From positions 1 through 9,246 of the forward strand of contig SFEH01000086.1 in NCBI GenBank assembly GCA_004557315.1: a stretch of 9,246 nucleotides of DNA. Reading direction: 5' to 3'. The first letter of the stretch is position 1, and each line of letters starts with the position of its first letter. This DNA comes from Bacteroidales bacterium (GTDB lineage Bacteria > Bacteroidota > Bacteroidia > Bacteroidales > UBA3663). Positions 1 to 7,280 of this stretch are shown here, one piece after another. Under the pieces are notes generated by a model that worked only from the letters and a program-made list of their open reading frames with translations, was not told the origin of the DNA and did no database searches. A program made the translations under genes and the position numbers.

Positions 1-68
1 GAGCATGTGGGGACCCCTGTTTTCGACTTCTAAGGATGATTCTCTTGATAAGAAGCAGATTCAGATTA

Positions 69-95
69 TAGTTGTCATAGTTGTCAAAGTTGTCA
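69..95. repeat. Three tandem copies of a 9-bp unit
   Basis: Copies TAGTTGTCA (69-77), TAGTTGTCA (78-86) and AAGTTGTCA (87-95) follow one another without a gap, with one base changed in the third. The repeat lies in non-coding DNA. It may be a simple slippage repeat; no binding protein can be inferred from the sequence. Confidence 0.8.
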
Positions 96-151
96 AACTC
101 ATTTTCTATTACCAAACGCTGACATGTCAGTCTTTTTTTGCATTTCAGGAA

Positions 152-211
152 CCTGTGTTTATTTGCATCAGGAAATAAATGTTGTTTTTTAATTTAAAAA
201 ATAAACACAGG
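152..211. repeat. Inverted repeat sharing an arm with the ettA terminator
   Basis: CCTGTGTTTATTT (152-164) is the exact reverse complement of AAATAAACACAGG (199-211), giving 13 bp with a 34-nt loop. The right arm overlaps the left arm of the terminator hairpin (205-221), so the two structures cannot form at the same time in one RNA molecule. Confidence 0.7.
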
Positions 212-245
212 GCATTTTTGCAACCATAGCAAGAATGTCCTGTGT
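182..245 (-). terminator. Rho-independent terminator of ettA
   Basis: Arms 205-221 and 229-245 pair over 17 bp without a mismatch, counting two G-U wobbles, around a 7-nt loop (222-228). On the minus strand the stem starts 34 nt after the ettA stop codon and is followed at once by a U-rich tract (TTTATTTTTT, complement of 195-204). That is the classical layout of an intrinsic terminator for transcription coming from ettA. On the plus strand the hairpin is not followed by a T-run, so it is probably one-directional. Confidence 0.85.
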
Positions 246-279
246 CTTAGTTTATTGCCACAAAGCAATCGGGAAGCGA

Positions 280-1980
280 TCAGTCTTCCATCAGCTTGCG
301 GTAGCGTGCGCGTTTTGGCTCTTCAGTGCCAAGTCGCTTCGCCTTGTTGATCTCATAGTCGGTATATGAGCCTTCAAAGAAGAAGACATTGCCATCACCC
401 TCGAACGCAAGGATATGTGTACATATACGGTCGAGGAACCATCGGTCGTGGCTGATGACAACGGCACAGCCGGCGAAGGCTTCGAGACCTTCTTCGAGTG
501 CGCGGAGGGTGTTGACGTCGATGTCGTTGGTTGGCTCATCGAGGAGCAGCACGTTGCCCTCTTCCTTGAGAGCCATGGCAAGGTGGAGTCGGTTGCGTTC
601 ACCTCCCGAAAGCACGCCACAGAGCTTGCCCTGGTCAGCACCGTTGAAGTTGAATCGGCTGAGATAAGCACGCACGTTTATGTCCTTGCCTCCCATGCGC
701 ATCAGTTCGCTGCCACCGCTCACCACTTCGAAGATGCTCTTCTTTGGGTCGATGTCTTTATGCTGCTGATCGACATAAGCCAGCTTCACAGTCTCGCCCA
801 CCTCGAATGTTCCAGAGTCGATAGTCTCGAGTCCCATGATCATGCGGAAGAGAGTAGTCTTGCCCGCACCGTTAGGTCCGATGATGCCGACGATGCCGTT
901 AGGAGGGAGCATGAAGTTGAGGTCGTTGAACAATACCTTGTCGCCAAATGCCTTTGCCACATTCTTTGCCTCGATGACCTTGGCACCCAGACGTGGTCCG
1001 TTAGGAATGAAGATCTCGAGTTTCTCTTCGCGCTCCTTCTGTTCCTCATTGATCATCTTGTCGTAAGAGTTGAGTCGAGCCTTACCCTTGGCCTGACGAG
1101 CCTTTGGAGCCATGCGAACCCATTCAAGCTCGCGTTCGAGAGTCTTGCGGCGCTTGCTGGCTGTCTTTTCCTCTTGAGCCATGCGCTTAGTCTTTTGGTC
1201 AAGCCATGAAGAGTAGTTGCCCTTCCATGGGATGCCTTCGCCACGGTCGAGCTCGAGGATCCACTCCGAGACATCATCAAGGAAGTAACGGTCGTGGGTG
1301 ACAGCAATCACTGTTCCCTCATACTGCTGGAGATGCTGTTCGAGCCAGTCGATTGATTCAGCGTCGAGGTGGTTGGTAGGCTCATCGAGAAGGAGCACAT
1401 CAGGTTTCTTGAGGAGCAGACGGCAGAGAGCCACACGGCGACGTTCACCTCCCGAGAGAGTCTGTACGCCCCAGTCGCCTGGAGGACAATGGAGTGCTGC
1501 CATGGCGCGTTCGAGCTTTGAGTCGATGTTCCAAGCATCGGTCGAGTCGATGATGTCCTGCAGTTCTGCCTGACGGTTGATGAGCTGATCCATCTTGTCA
1601 GGATCTTCGAGATACTCTGGTTCGGCAAACTTCATGTTCACCTCATCGTATTCCTTAAGCGCATCATAGATATACTGTACACCCTCCATGATGTTCTCCT
1701 TGACTGTCTTTGTCTCATCGAGCTTAGGATCCTGTTCCAGATAACCCACGCTGTATCCGGGGCTCCACACCACCTCGCCCTGTGAAGGCTGGATGATGCC
1801 TGCTATGATCTTCATGAGAGTTGATTTACCTGCGCCATTGAGACCGATGATACCAATCTTTGCGCCATAGAAGAAGCTGATGTAGATGTTCTTCAATACT
1901 GTCTTCTGCGTCTGTGGAATCGTGTGAGTGCAATTCACCAGGGAGAAGATGATCTTTTTGTCGTCAACTGTCTGTGCCAT
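280..1980 (-). CDS. ettA: Energy-dependent translational throttle protein EttA (ABC-F ATPase)
   Basis: Cytosolic ABC-F protein with two ATPase cassettes and no membrane domain. In E. coli, EttA binds the ribosomal E site and gates the first peptide bond according to the ATP/ADP ratio. Of the 566 residues, cassette 1 carries Walker A GLNGAGKST (46-54), signature LSGGE (175-179) and Walker B leading into DEPTNHLD (about 195-206). Cassette 2 carries GPNGAGKTT (368-376), LSGGE (457-461) and DEPTNDID (481-488). The arm insert (about 95-140) and the basic linker between the cassettes (about 260-325) have the EttA pattern, and the length is close to the 555 residues of E. coli EttA, so other ABC-F members (Uup, YheS) are less likely. 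It starts at ATG 1980 after an A/T-rich leader without a Shine-Dalgarno sequence. It lies 90 bp downstream of tilS on the same strand and may be partly co-transcribed with it. A strong terminator follows. Confidence 0.95.
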   Translation of the reverse strand: MAQTVDDKKIIFSLVNCTHTIPQTQKTVLKNIYISFFYGAKIGIIGLNGAGKSTLMKIIAGIIQPSQGEVVWSPGYSVGYLEQDPKLDETKTVKENIMEGVQYIYDALKEYDEVNMKFAEPEYLEDPDKMDQLINRQAELQDIIDSTDAWNIDSKLERAMAALHCPPGDWGVQTLSGGERRRVALCRLLLKKPDVLLLDEPTNHLDAESIDWLEQHLQQYEGTVIAVTHDRYFLDDVSEWILELDRGEGIPWKGNYSSWLDQKTKRMAQEEKTASKRRKTLERELEWVRMAPKARQAKGKARLNSYDKMINEEQKEREEKLEIFIPNGPRLGAKVIEAKNVAKAFGDKVLFNDLNFMLPPNGIVGIIGPNGAGKTTLFRMIMGLETIDSGTFEVGETVKLAYVDQQHKDIDPKKSIFEVVSGGSELMRMGGKDINVRAYLSRFNFNGADQGKLCGVLSGGERNRLHLAMALKEEGNVLLLDEPTNDIDVNTLRALEEGLEAFAGCAVVISHDRWFLDRICTHILAFEGDGNVFFFEGSYTDYEINKAKRLGTEEPKRARYRKLMED

Positions 1981-2070
1981 AATGATATATAATGTAAGTT
2001 TATTATTAACAATGAAAAAATGAAATTAGCAATGAAAGAAATAATGAATTAATGATCAGCAATTGTTTTA
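1981..2070. other. A/T-rich tilS-ettA spacer with degenerate AATGA repeats
   Basis: This 90-bp gap is very A/T-rich. Heptamers AATGAAA occur at 2011-2017, 2019-2025 and 2031-2037, AATGAAT at 2043-2049, and further AATGA words at 1981 and 2051. I find no clear TAnnTTTG promoter box on the minus strand and no terminator after tilS, so ettA may rely on readthrough from tilS or on a promoter I cannot recognise. Confidence 0.5.
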
Positions 2071-3483
2071 TTAAAATTCGGGACCAACTATCGCTATCAC
2101 TTTCTTGGTCTGGCTGTCGATCCTTGCCACATCGCTCGAACGGAGACCATAGACCCATAGAATTGTGCCATCTGAGTCGGTGACGAGCCAGTTGGTAGCT
2201 TTCTGCCACCACGAGAAATGAGCGTCGGTCATGAAGTCGCTGACCAGCTTGGTCTTTTTTCGTCCGAAAGGCAGTATTCGGTCGCCCTCTTGCCAGTGAC
2301 GCATGATGAGTGGCAGATGCACCTTGTCTGCGTCGATGAGCGTCATTGTCGCATCGACATGCAGGCTCTCTAGCTTATCGGGTGTGGTGACGAAGACATT
2401 GTACATGTCGGTCGAGTTGCATCCTGGGACAATGTCGGTGCCATGTATCTCGTGTATCTCGTTGCTGAAGTCGAGCGGCTTGGCTTCGGCGAGCAGGTCG
2501 TCTTCGCTGTTGCATATCCAGTAGCCTTCGCCCTGATAGATCTTCCTTTCGCCAAAGCGTGCCGACTGCACCACTTCTGCCAGAGTGTTGGGGTGAAGCC
2601 TTATGCCTTGTGAGAGGATGAACTCGCGCACGAGGGTAGGGAAGTCGCTGCGGTTGACATCCATGTCGCGTGTCATGAGATGACGTATCATCCATCCGCT
2701 GCGGTCTTCAGTCATCACGTGTTCCTCCAGTTTCTCGTCGATGTGCTGATAGGCAATGTCGCGTATCTCCTGCAGGTGGTTCATGGTGTTGATGATGCCA
2801 CGTCGCGTGTTGGGGTTGATCTCCTCCATAAGCGGCAGCAGTCGGTTGCGGATGCTGTTGCGCTGGCAGTCGTTCTCGCGGTTGGTCGAATCGGTCACAT
2901 AGCCCAAGCCATTGTCATCGACATAGCTGATGATGTCGTTGCGTGTGAGGCAGAGCAGAGGGCGCACTACCCTTGTCGCCATATTGTAAGGCACGATGCC
3001 AGTGAGCCCGTTGATGCCAGTGCCCCGCATCAGGTTCATCAAGACTGTCTCGATGCTGTCGTCGAGATGATGGCCCACGGCAATGAAGCGCTGGTCGTGA
3101 GGAGTGTCGCTCACGAAGGTGTTGATGAGTTCAGCCCACCAGTTGTAGCGTAGTTCGCGGCACGCCATTTCGAGCGAAAGGTGCTTTCGCTCCATATAGT
3201 CGAAGGTGCTGAACCGGCGCTTGTAGAGCTTGATGCGCATCTGACGGCACAGGTTCTCGCAGAACGCCTGGTCGCGTTCCGACTCCTCGCCGCGAAGCTG
3301 GAAATTGCAATGGGTGGCAACGACATTGGCATATCCCAATGTCTTCAGGATATGGATGAGAGCCACCGAATCGCTTCCTCCACTCAACCCAACAAAGATG
3401 AGAGGATGCTCGGCTTGCAGCAGATTGTTGTCGGTCAAAAATTGCTTTACGCGATTTAAAATGTTATTGCTGATGTCACTCAT
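2071..3483 (-). CDS. tilS: tRNA(Ile)-lysidine synthetase TilS
   Basis: Joins lysine to C34 of the CAU-anticodon tRNA-Ile at the cost of ATP, forming lysidine, so that this tRNA reads AUA and is charged with isoleucine; essential in most bacteria. The 470-residue protein shows the N-type PP-loop SGGSDS (34-39), the family block THCNFQLRGEESERD (57-71), the GHHLDDSIET stretch (137-146) followed by the RGTGINGL segment, and the TDST...RNSIRNRLLP block (198-217). The C-terminal TilS domain is visible around 400-460 (KLVSDFM...WL...W.YGLRSSD). Length fits the bacterial family. The start at ATG 3483 places the PP-loop at the expected distance. It is transcribed away from pheS across a 123-bp spacer. 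A possible minus-strand -7 element (TATATTCG, complement of 3510-3517) has no convincing partner. Confidence 0.95.
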   Translation of the reverse strand: MSDISNNILNRVKQFLTDNNLLQAEHPLIFVGLSGGSDSVALIHILKTLGYANVVATHCNFQLRGEESERDQAFCENLCRQMRIKLYKRRFSTFDYMERKHLSLEMACRELRYNWWAELINTFVSDTPHDQRFIAVGHHLDDSIETVLMNLMRGTGINGLTGIVPYNMATRVVRPLLCLTRNDIISYVDDNGLGYVTDSTNRENDCQRNSIRNRLLPLMEEINPNTRRGIINTMNHLQEIRDIAYQHIDEKLEEHVMTEDRSGWMIRHLMTRDMDVNRSDFPTLVREFILSQGIRLHPNTLAEVVQSARFGERKIYQGEGYWICNSEDDLLAEAKPLDFSNEIHEIHGTDIVPGCNSTDMYNVFVTTPDKLESLHVDATMTLIDADKVHLPLIMRHWQEGDRILPFGRKKTKLVSDFMTDAHFSWWQKATNWLVTDSDGTILWVYGLRSSDVARIDSQTKKVIAIVGPEF

Positions 3484-3535
3484 GATGCCTTTTAGACTAT
3501 ATTTGAACGCGAATATACATAATTTTTACCGAAAA

Positions 3536-3567
3536 TTTCGCTTTCACGACCAAATTTATTATATTTG
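3536..3567 (+). promoter_or_regulatory. Bacteroidetes-type promoter of pheS
   Basis: TATATTTG at 3560-3567 matches the Bacteroidetes -7 consensus TAnnTTTG exactly. TTTC at 3536-3539, 20 bp upstream, is a one-mismatch form of the -33 TTTG box at the usual spacing. Transcription would start near 3573-3576, leaving a leader of roughly 30 nt before the pheS ATG at 3607. No T-box-like or attenuator-like leader fits in that length. Confidence 0.65.
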
Positions 3568-3606
3568 CGCCGAAATTTTGCATGAAACAAGACTATTTCA
3601 AAGAAT

Positions 3607-4626
3607 ATGATAGAGAAAATCAATCAATTGATGGCCGAAATTGAAGGCCTTCATGCCGAGAATGCAGAACAGATCGAGGCTTTGCGCATCAAGTATTTGA
3701 GCAAGAAGGGTGCGATCTCTGCGCTTATGAACGATTTCCGCAATGTGGCTCCAGAGCAGAAGCGCGAGATCGGTCAGAAACTCAATGCACTCAAGACTGC
3801 TGCTACAGAGAAGCTCGAGGCTCTCAAGAACCAGTACCAGCAGGAAGACCATATCGACGACAGCATCGACCTTACCCGTCCGGCTTATCCTGATGAGGTG
3901 GGCACTCGTCATCCTTTGAGCCTTGTCAAGCAGGAGATCATCGACATCTTCGCTCGCCTTGGCTTCTCGATTGCCGAAGGTCCGGAGGTCGAGGATGACT
4001 GGCATGTCTATGGTGCTCTCAACTTTGCCGACGACCATCCGGCTCGCGACATGCAGGACACTTTCTTCATCCAGCAGAACCCTATCGTAGTGCTCCGCAG
4101 CCACACCAGTTCGGTACAGGTGCGCACCATGGGTCAGCAGAAACCTCCAATCCGTGTGGTTTGCCCTGGTCGAGTATATCGCAACGAAGCCATCTCTGCT
4201 CGTGCTCACTGCTTTTTCCATCAGGTCGAGGGTCTGTATATCGACAAGAACGTGAGCTTTGCCGACCTCAAGCAGGTGCTCCTTCAGTTTGCTCGCGAGA
4301 TGTTCGGACCTGACACACAGATCCGTCTCCGTCCTTCCTATTTCCCATTCACCGAGCCAAGTGCCGAAATGGATGTGAGCTGTACGCTCTGCAAGGGCAA
4401 GGGTTGCTCGATGTGCAAGGGTTCAGGATGGCTCGAGATCTTGGGTTGCGGAATGGTCGATCCTAACGTGCTCGAGGCAAGCGGCATCGACAGCAAGGAA
4501 TACACTGGCTATGCCTTCGGTATGGGTGTCGAGCGTATTGCCAACCTCAAGTATCGCGTGAAGGACTTGCGCCTCTTCTCGGAGAACGACCAGCGCTTCC
4601 TCGATGAATTTGAAGCTGCTCATTAA
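3607..4626 (+). CDS. pheS: Phenylalanine-tRNA ligase alpha subunit PheS
   Basis: Catalytic alpha subunit of the heterotetrameric phenylalanyl-tRNA synthetase, which charges tRNA-Phe. The 339 residues start with a coiled-coil tRNA-binding arm (about 1-80), followed by the class II core: motif 2 around CPGRVYRNEAISARAHCFFH (about 183-202) and motif 3 GYAFGMGVERIANL (about 300-313). The alanine in YAFGMG matches the pocket residue Ala294 of the E. coli enzyme. Cysteines 259, 262, 267 and 270 form a CxxC-x4-CxxC knuckle that many Gram-positive and Bacteroidetes PheS proteins share but the E. coli enzyme lacks; it may bind metal. pheT is not adjacent, so the beta subunit is encoded elsewhere, as is common in Bacteroidales. 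The start at ATG 3607 follows a good promoter. The barrel gene begins 9 bp after the stop, which suggests co-transcription. Confidence 0.97.
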   Translation: MIEKINQLMAEIEGLHAENAEQIEALRIKYLSKKGAISALMNDFRNVAPEQKREIGQKLNALKTAATEKLEALKNQYQQEDHIDDSIDLTRPAYPDEVGTRHPLSLVKQEIIDIFARLGFSIAEGPEVEDDWHVYGALNFADDHPARDMQDTFFIQQNPIVVLRSHTSSVQVRTMGQQKPPIRVVCPGRVYRNEAISARAHCFFHQVEGLYIDKNVSFADLKQVLLQFAREMFGPDTQIRLRPSYFPFTEPSAEMDVSCTLCKGKGCSMCKGSGWLEILGCGMVDPNVLEASGIDSKEYTGYAFGMGVERIANLKYRVKDLRLFSENDQRFLDEFEAAH

Positions 4627-4635
4627 TTTTTAGAA

Positions 4636-5850
4636 TTGGGACGAATACTCAAAGTCATAACCATTAGCCTGCTCTTTGCTTTGCCTCTGGCACTGCGTGG
4701 GCAGGCTAAATTGCCTATTTACAAGGGCTCCGACTGGCAGACATTGCTGGTCAAGGGAGGTGTGTTCAGGAGTGGCGATTACTTTATGAGGATCGACGAA
4801 GGTGTGAGCAGCCTCATGACCGTCGATTTTGTCAATGGCTTTGCCATAGGGCCAAAGACGACTATCGGCAAGGTGCTATCTGACTATTCGCGCATCGAGA
4901 TCGACGAGAACGTGAAGTGGGCTTGTTCGCGCGAACAGCTCATGGCACGAGGCGCATTGCGTTATGTGTTCGCACCACAGTATTTCGGTTTCTTCGAGGT
5001 GTTTGGCGGCAGGATGACCAATGACTTCGACCGCTATCCAGTGATGGGCGATTCCGAACGTTCGATGGCAACGGCTCTCTTCGGCTGGAATCATTTCAAG
5101 CTATATGAACAGACCACGGTGGGAGCGAGGCTCTATGGCGCACTCTCTGCCGATGTCCAGCTCACGGCACTCGCGGCTTGGGAGAAACGCAGTCAGGTGG
5201 TCAACCACAGAAAGACCAGCATTTTCGGTAAGGATGCAGCTCCCAATATCCCCGAGATAGGTGGAGTGCCGATGGCTGACTTCGGAACCGACAAGATATT
5301 GCGCCTCGACTGGCAGATCGACTATATCCCTGGCAGGATGATTATGGTTGAGAACGACATGAACGCCATCGCGCAGTCGAAGCATCCGACTTACTCTATC
5401 CGAGGAACGACGGGAATAGGCGGAAAGCTGCGGTACATCTCGCTCGAAGCCATGATATCGGGCATGAGGGATGGCTGGGGAAAGAACCAGAAGGTCGTCT
5501 ATCAGGCATCGGCAGGATTCTTTCCTGTGCGCAATAGCGTGTTGCTGATGGATATGCGCCACTTCGACGCATCGGCATTTGCGCTTCAGACCAAGCCCAA
5601 TATCGCCCTTTTCTCCTTGCTCGACAACTACGAACTATCGACCTCCAAGCCATGGGTCGAGGCTCATGCCGAATGGACCAATCTCTTCTGGTATGCGCAG
5701 GCTCATGCGGTCAAGGTTGTCGGTCGTCAGATGCACAGCGAGCTATCGGGAGGCATAAGTCTCTCCAATCTGATGCGCGTGGGCGTTTCGGTAGGATTCG
5801 ATGATCTCTGCTACGATGCCGTTGGTGTTAATGTGGTGGTGAAGATGTGA
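4636..5850 (+). CDS. Short outer-membrane beta-barrel protein, DUF5686-like
   Basis: Predicted secreted outer-membrane protein of 404 residues. The only start compatible with the signal peptide is TTG 4636: an in-frame stop (the pheS TAA) lies just upstream and the next ATG is 50 codons inside. Residues 1-24 are a typical signal peptide with basic GRILK, a hydrophobic core and a GQA cleavage site. The rest is alternating short amphipathic strands rich in aromatic residues and glycine, as in a beta-barrel. Blocks such as WNHFKLYEQT (about 155-164), AAWEKRSQVVNH (about 180-191) and KHPTYSIRG (about 252-260) recall the C-terminal barrel of Bacteroidetes DUF5686 proteins, but those are about twice as long and begin with a CarboxypepD_reg-like domain that is absent here. 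The final residue is Met, not the aromatic residue usual for barrels. No function is known. It lies between pheS and rarA in one likely transcript. The family assignment is from memory and tentative. Confidence 0.7.
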   Translation: MGRILKVITISLLFALPLALRGQAKLPIYKGSDWQTLLVKGGVFRSGDYFMRIDEGVSSLMTVDFVNGFAIGPKTTIGKVLSDYSRIEIDENVKWACSREQLMARGALRYVFAPQYFGFFEVFGGRMTNDFDRYPVMGDSERSMATALFGWNHFKLYEQTTVGARLYGALSADVQLTALAAWEKRSQVVNHRKTSIFGKDAAPNIPEIGGVPMADFGTDKILRLDWQIDYIPGRMIMVENDMNAIAQSKHPTYSIRGTTGIGGKLRYISLEAMISGMRDGWGKNQKVVYQASAGFFPVRNSVLLMDMRHFDASAFALQTKPNIALFSLLDNYELSTSKPWVEAHAEWTNLFWYAQAHAVKVVGRQMHSELSGGISLSNLMRVGVSVGFDDLCYDAVGVNVVVKM

Positions 5851-5883
5851 AGTTTCTATTATCGTTAATCAAATTAATTGCTT

Positions 5884-7257
5884 ATGCAACCTTTGGCAGA
5901 GAGAATGAGACCCAAGAGTCTCGATGGATATGTCGGACAGAAGCATCTGGTGGGTCAGAATGCTGTGTTGCGCCGGATGATCGAGTCAGGTCATTTGGTG
6001 TCTTTCATACTGTGGGGACCTCCAGGTGTGGGCAAGACAACATTGGCAAAGATCATTGCCCAGACCCTCGACTTGCCTTTCTACACGCTGTCGGCTGTGT
6101 CGAGTGGCGTGAAGGATGTGCGCGAGGTGATAGAGCGTGCCAAGAAAGACCAGTTCTTCGACAAGCGTTCGCCGATATTGTTTATCGACGAGATTCATCG
6201 TTTCTCCAAGTCACAGCAGGACTCTTTGCTCGAAGCAGTGGAGAATGGCACGGTGACGCTGATAGGTGCAACCACCGAGAACCCAAGTTTCGAGATCATA
6301 CGTCCGCTGCTGTCGCGTTGTCAGGTCTATACCCTCCAGCCGCTCAACGATGACGATCTGCTCGGATTGCTCGACCGTGTGCTGAAAGAAGATCTGATCA
6401 TCTCAAAGAAGAAGGTCGAAGTGCGCGAGACACAGGCAATGCTCCGATATGCTGGTGGCGATTGCCGCAAGTTCCTTAATATCATCGAGTTGGTATGCAC
6501 CGACTATGAGGATATTGAATATGAGGAAGACGATGATGATGAAGATGATGATGACGACTCTGCTTTGACTAACGATGACTCAGCATCGGACAATAATGAC
6601 TCAGCTTCGGCCAGCGGCAATGTCGTTGTGATCGACGATGCAAGGGTAGTTGCACGATTGCAGGAGAACCCTTTGGCCTACGACAAGGGAGGTGAGTTGC
6701 ATTATGACCTCGTGTCGGCAATGATCAAGAGCATCAGAGGCAGTGATCCCGACGGTGCCATCTACTATATGGCACGAATGATTGCAGGAGGCGAAGATCC
6801 AGCATTCATTGCTCGCCGGCTTGTTATCAGCGCGTCGGAAGATATCGGTCTTGCCAATCCCAATGCCTTGCTCCTTGCCAATGCCGCCTTCGATGCCGTA
6901 CAGAAGTTAGGATGGCCTGAAGGACGTATTCCATTGGCCGAAGCATGCGTTTATCTGGCAAGTTCGCCAAAGAGCAATTCGGCCTACAACGCCATCAATG
7001 CGGCATTGCAGACGGTCGAGCAGACAGGCAATGTGCCTGTGCCTTTGCATCTGCGCAATGCACCGACCAAGCTGATGGAGAAGATGGGCTATGGCAAGGA
7101 CTACAAGTATGCCCACAACTACGAGGGTCACTTCGTGCGTCAGCAATATCTTCCCGACGCATTGCAGAGGGTGAGTTTCTATCAGCCCCAGTCCAATGCC
7201 CAGGAAGATCGCTTGAAGGCGCACCTGCAGTCTCTCTGGGGCGATAGGTTCAAATAA
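5884..7257 (+). CDS. rarA: Replication-associated recombination protein A (RarA/MgsA AAA+ ATPase)
   Basis: Clamp-loader-like AAA+ ATPase (MgsA/WRNIP1 family) that acts at stalled replication forks and interacts with SSB and DNA ends. The 457 residues carry Walker A GPPGVGKT (45-52), Walker B LFIDEIH (99-105), sensor 1 GATTENPSFEI (128-138) and the Arg-finger region LLSRC (142-146). The C-terminal tetramerisation part follows (HYDLVSAMIKSIRGSDPD from about 273, then ARRLVISASEDIGLANP). Between them lies an unusual acidic low-complexity insert (about 208-245) that typical RarA proteins do not have. ATG 5884 is preferred over the in-frame TTG at 5878 because MQPLAERMRP is the usual N-terminus. 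It is 33 bp downstream of the barrel gene, with an A/T-rich leader and no Shine-Dalgarno sequence. It converges with the transporter gene, leaving only 23 bp between the stops. Confidence 0.95.
   Translation: MQPLAERMRPKSLDGYVGQKHLVGQNAVLRRMIESGHLVSFILWGPPGVGKTTLAKIIAQTLDLPFYTLSAVSSGVKDVREVIERAKKDQFFDKRSPILFIDEIHRFSKSQQDSLLEAVENGTVTLIGATTENPSFEIIRPLLSRCQVYTLQPLNDDDLLGLLDRVLKEDLIISKKKVEVRETQAMLRYAGGDCRKFLNIIELVCTDYEDIEYEEDDDDEDDDDDSALTNDDSASDNNDSASASGNVVVIDDARVVARLQENPLAYDKGGELHYDLVSAMIKSIRGSDPDGAIYYMARMIAGGEDPAFIARRLVISASEDIGLANPNALLLANAAFDAVQKLGWPEGRIPLAEACVYLASSPKSNSAYNAINAALQTVEQTGNVPVPLHLRNAPTKLMEKMGYGKDYKYAHNYEGHFVRQQYLPDALQRVSFYQPQSNAQEDRLKAHLQSLWGDRFK
6508..6618 (+). repeat. Acidic low-complexity insert with a 21-bp tandem repeat inside rarA
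   Basis: Codons about 209-245 of rarA encode a run of Glu and Asp followed by Asp-Ser-Ala repeats. Two adjacent 21-bp units (6571-6591 and 6592-6612) encode NDDSASD and NNDSASA, and a degenerate third copy (DDDSALT) precedes them at 6550-6570. All lengths are multiples of three, so the frame stays open. Confidence 0.85.
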
Positions 7258-7260
7258 ATA

Positions 7261-7274
7261 GCATCCCCAGATGC
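7261..7274. terminator. Small hairpin between the convergent rarA and transporter stops
   Basis: GCATC (7261-7265) and GATGC (7270-7274) pair around a CCCA loop in the 23-bp convergent gap. The stem is only 5 bp and lacks a T-run on either strand, so it may be a weak two-way terminator or nothing. Confidence 0.3.
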
Positions 7275-7280
7275 GTGCCG

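Larger units (their letters stand above)
1..279. other. Non-coding, repeat-rich region downstream of ettA
   Basis: No convincing gene is visible here. The region holds a 9-bp tandem repeat (69-95), a 12-bp palindrome CTGACATGTCAG (119-130) followed by a run of seven T, an inverted repeat (152-164 with 199-211) and the ettA terminator hairpin (205-245). In plus frame 1 the first ten codons read EHVGTPVFDF and then TAA at 31-33. This could be the end of a plus-strand gene entering from the left, which would make the region a convergent spacer, but ten codons are too few to claim it. The palindrome plus T-run would be a weak terminator for such a gene. Confidence 0.6.

Noticed and set aside
5..178. 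57-codon plus-strand frame beginning MWGPLF
   Set aside because: It translates the 9-bp repeats and hairpin arms into a hydrophobic stretch; no homologue is recognisable and it ends inside the repeat region.
415..1209. Long plus-strand open frame (264 codons) opposite ettA
   Set aside because: It is the antisense of well-conserved ettA codons; the protein shows no domain and the frame is open because of codon bias.
3598..4221. Minus-strand open frame opposite pheS (207 codons)
   Set aside because: It mirrors the conserved pheS coding strand and has no recognisable product.
5847..6353. Plus-strand frame starting GTG with a signal-peptide-like MKFLLSLIKLIAYA
   Set aside because: After the intergenic bases it runs in a shifted frame through rarA, giving a Cys/Arg-rich sequence with no family; rarA is clearly the real frame.
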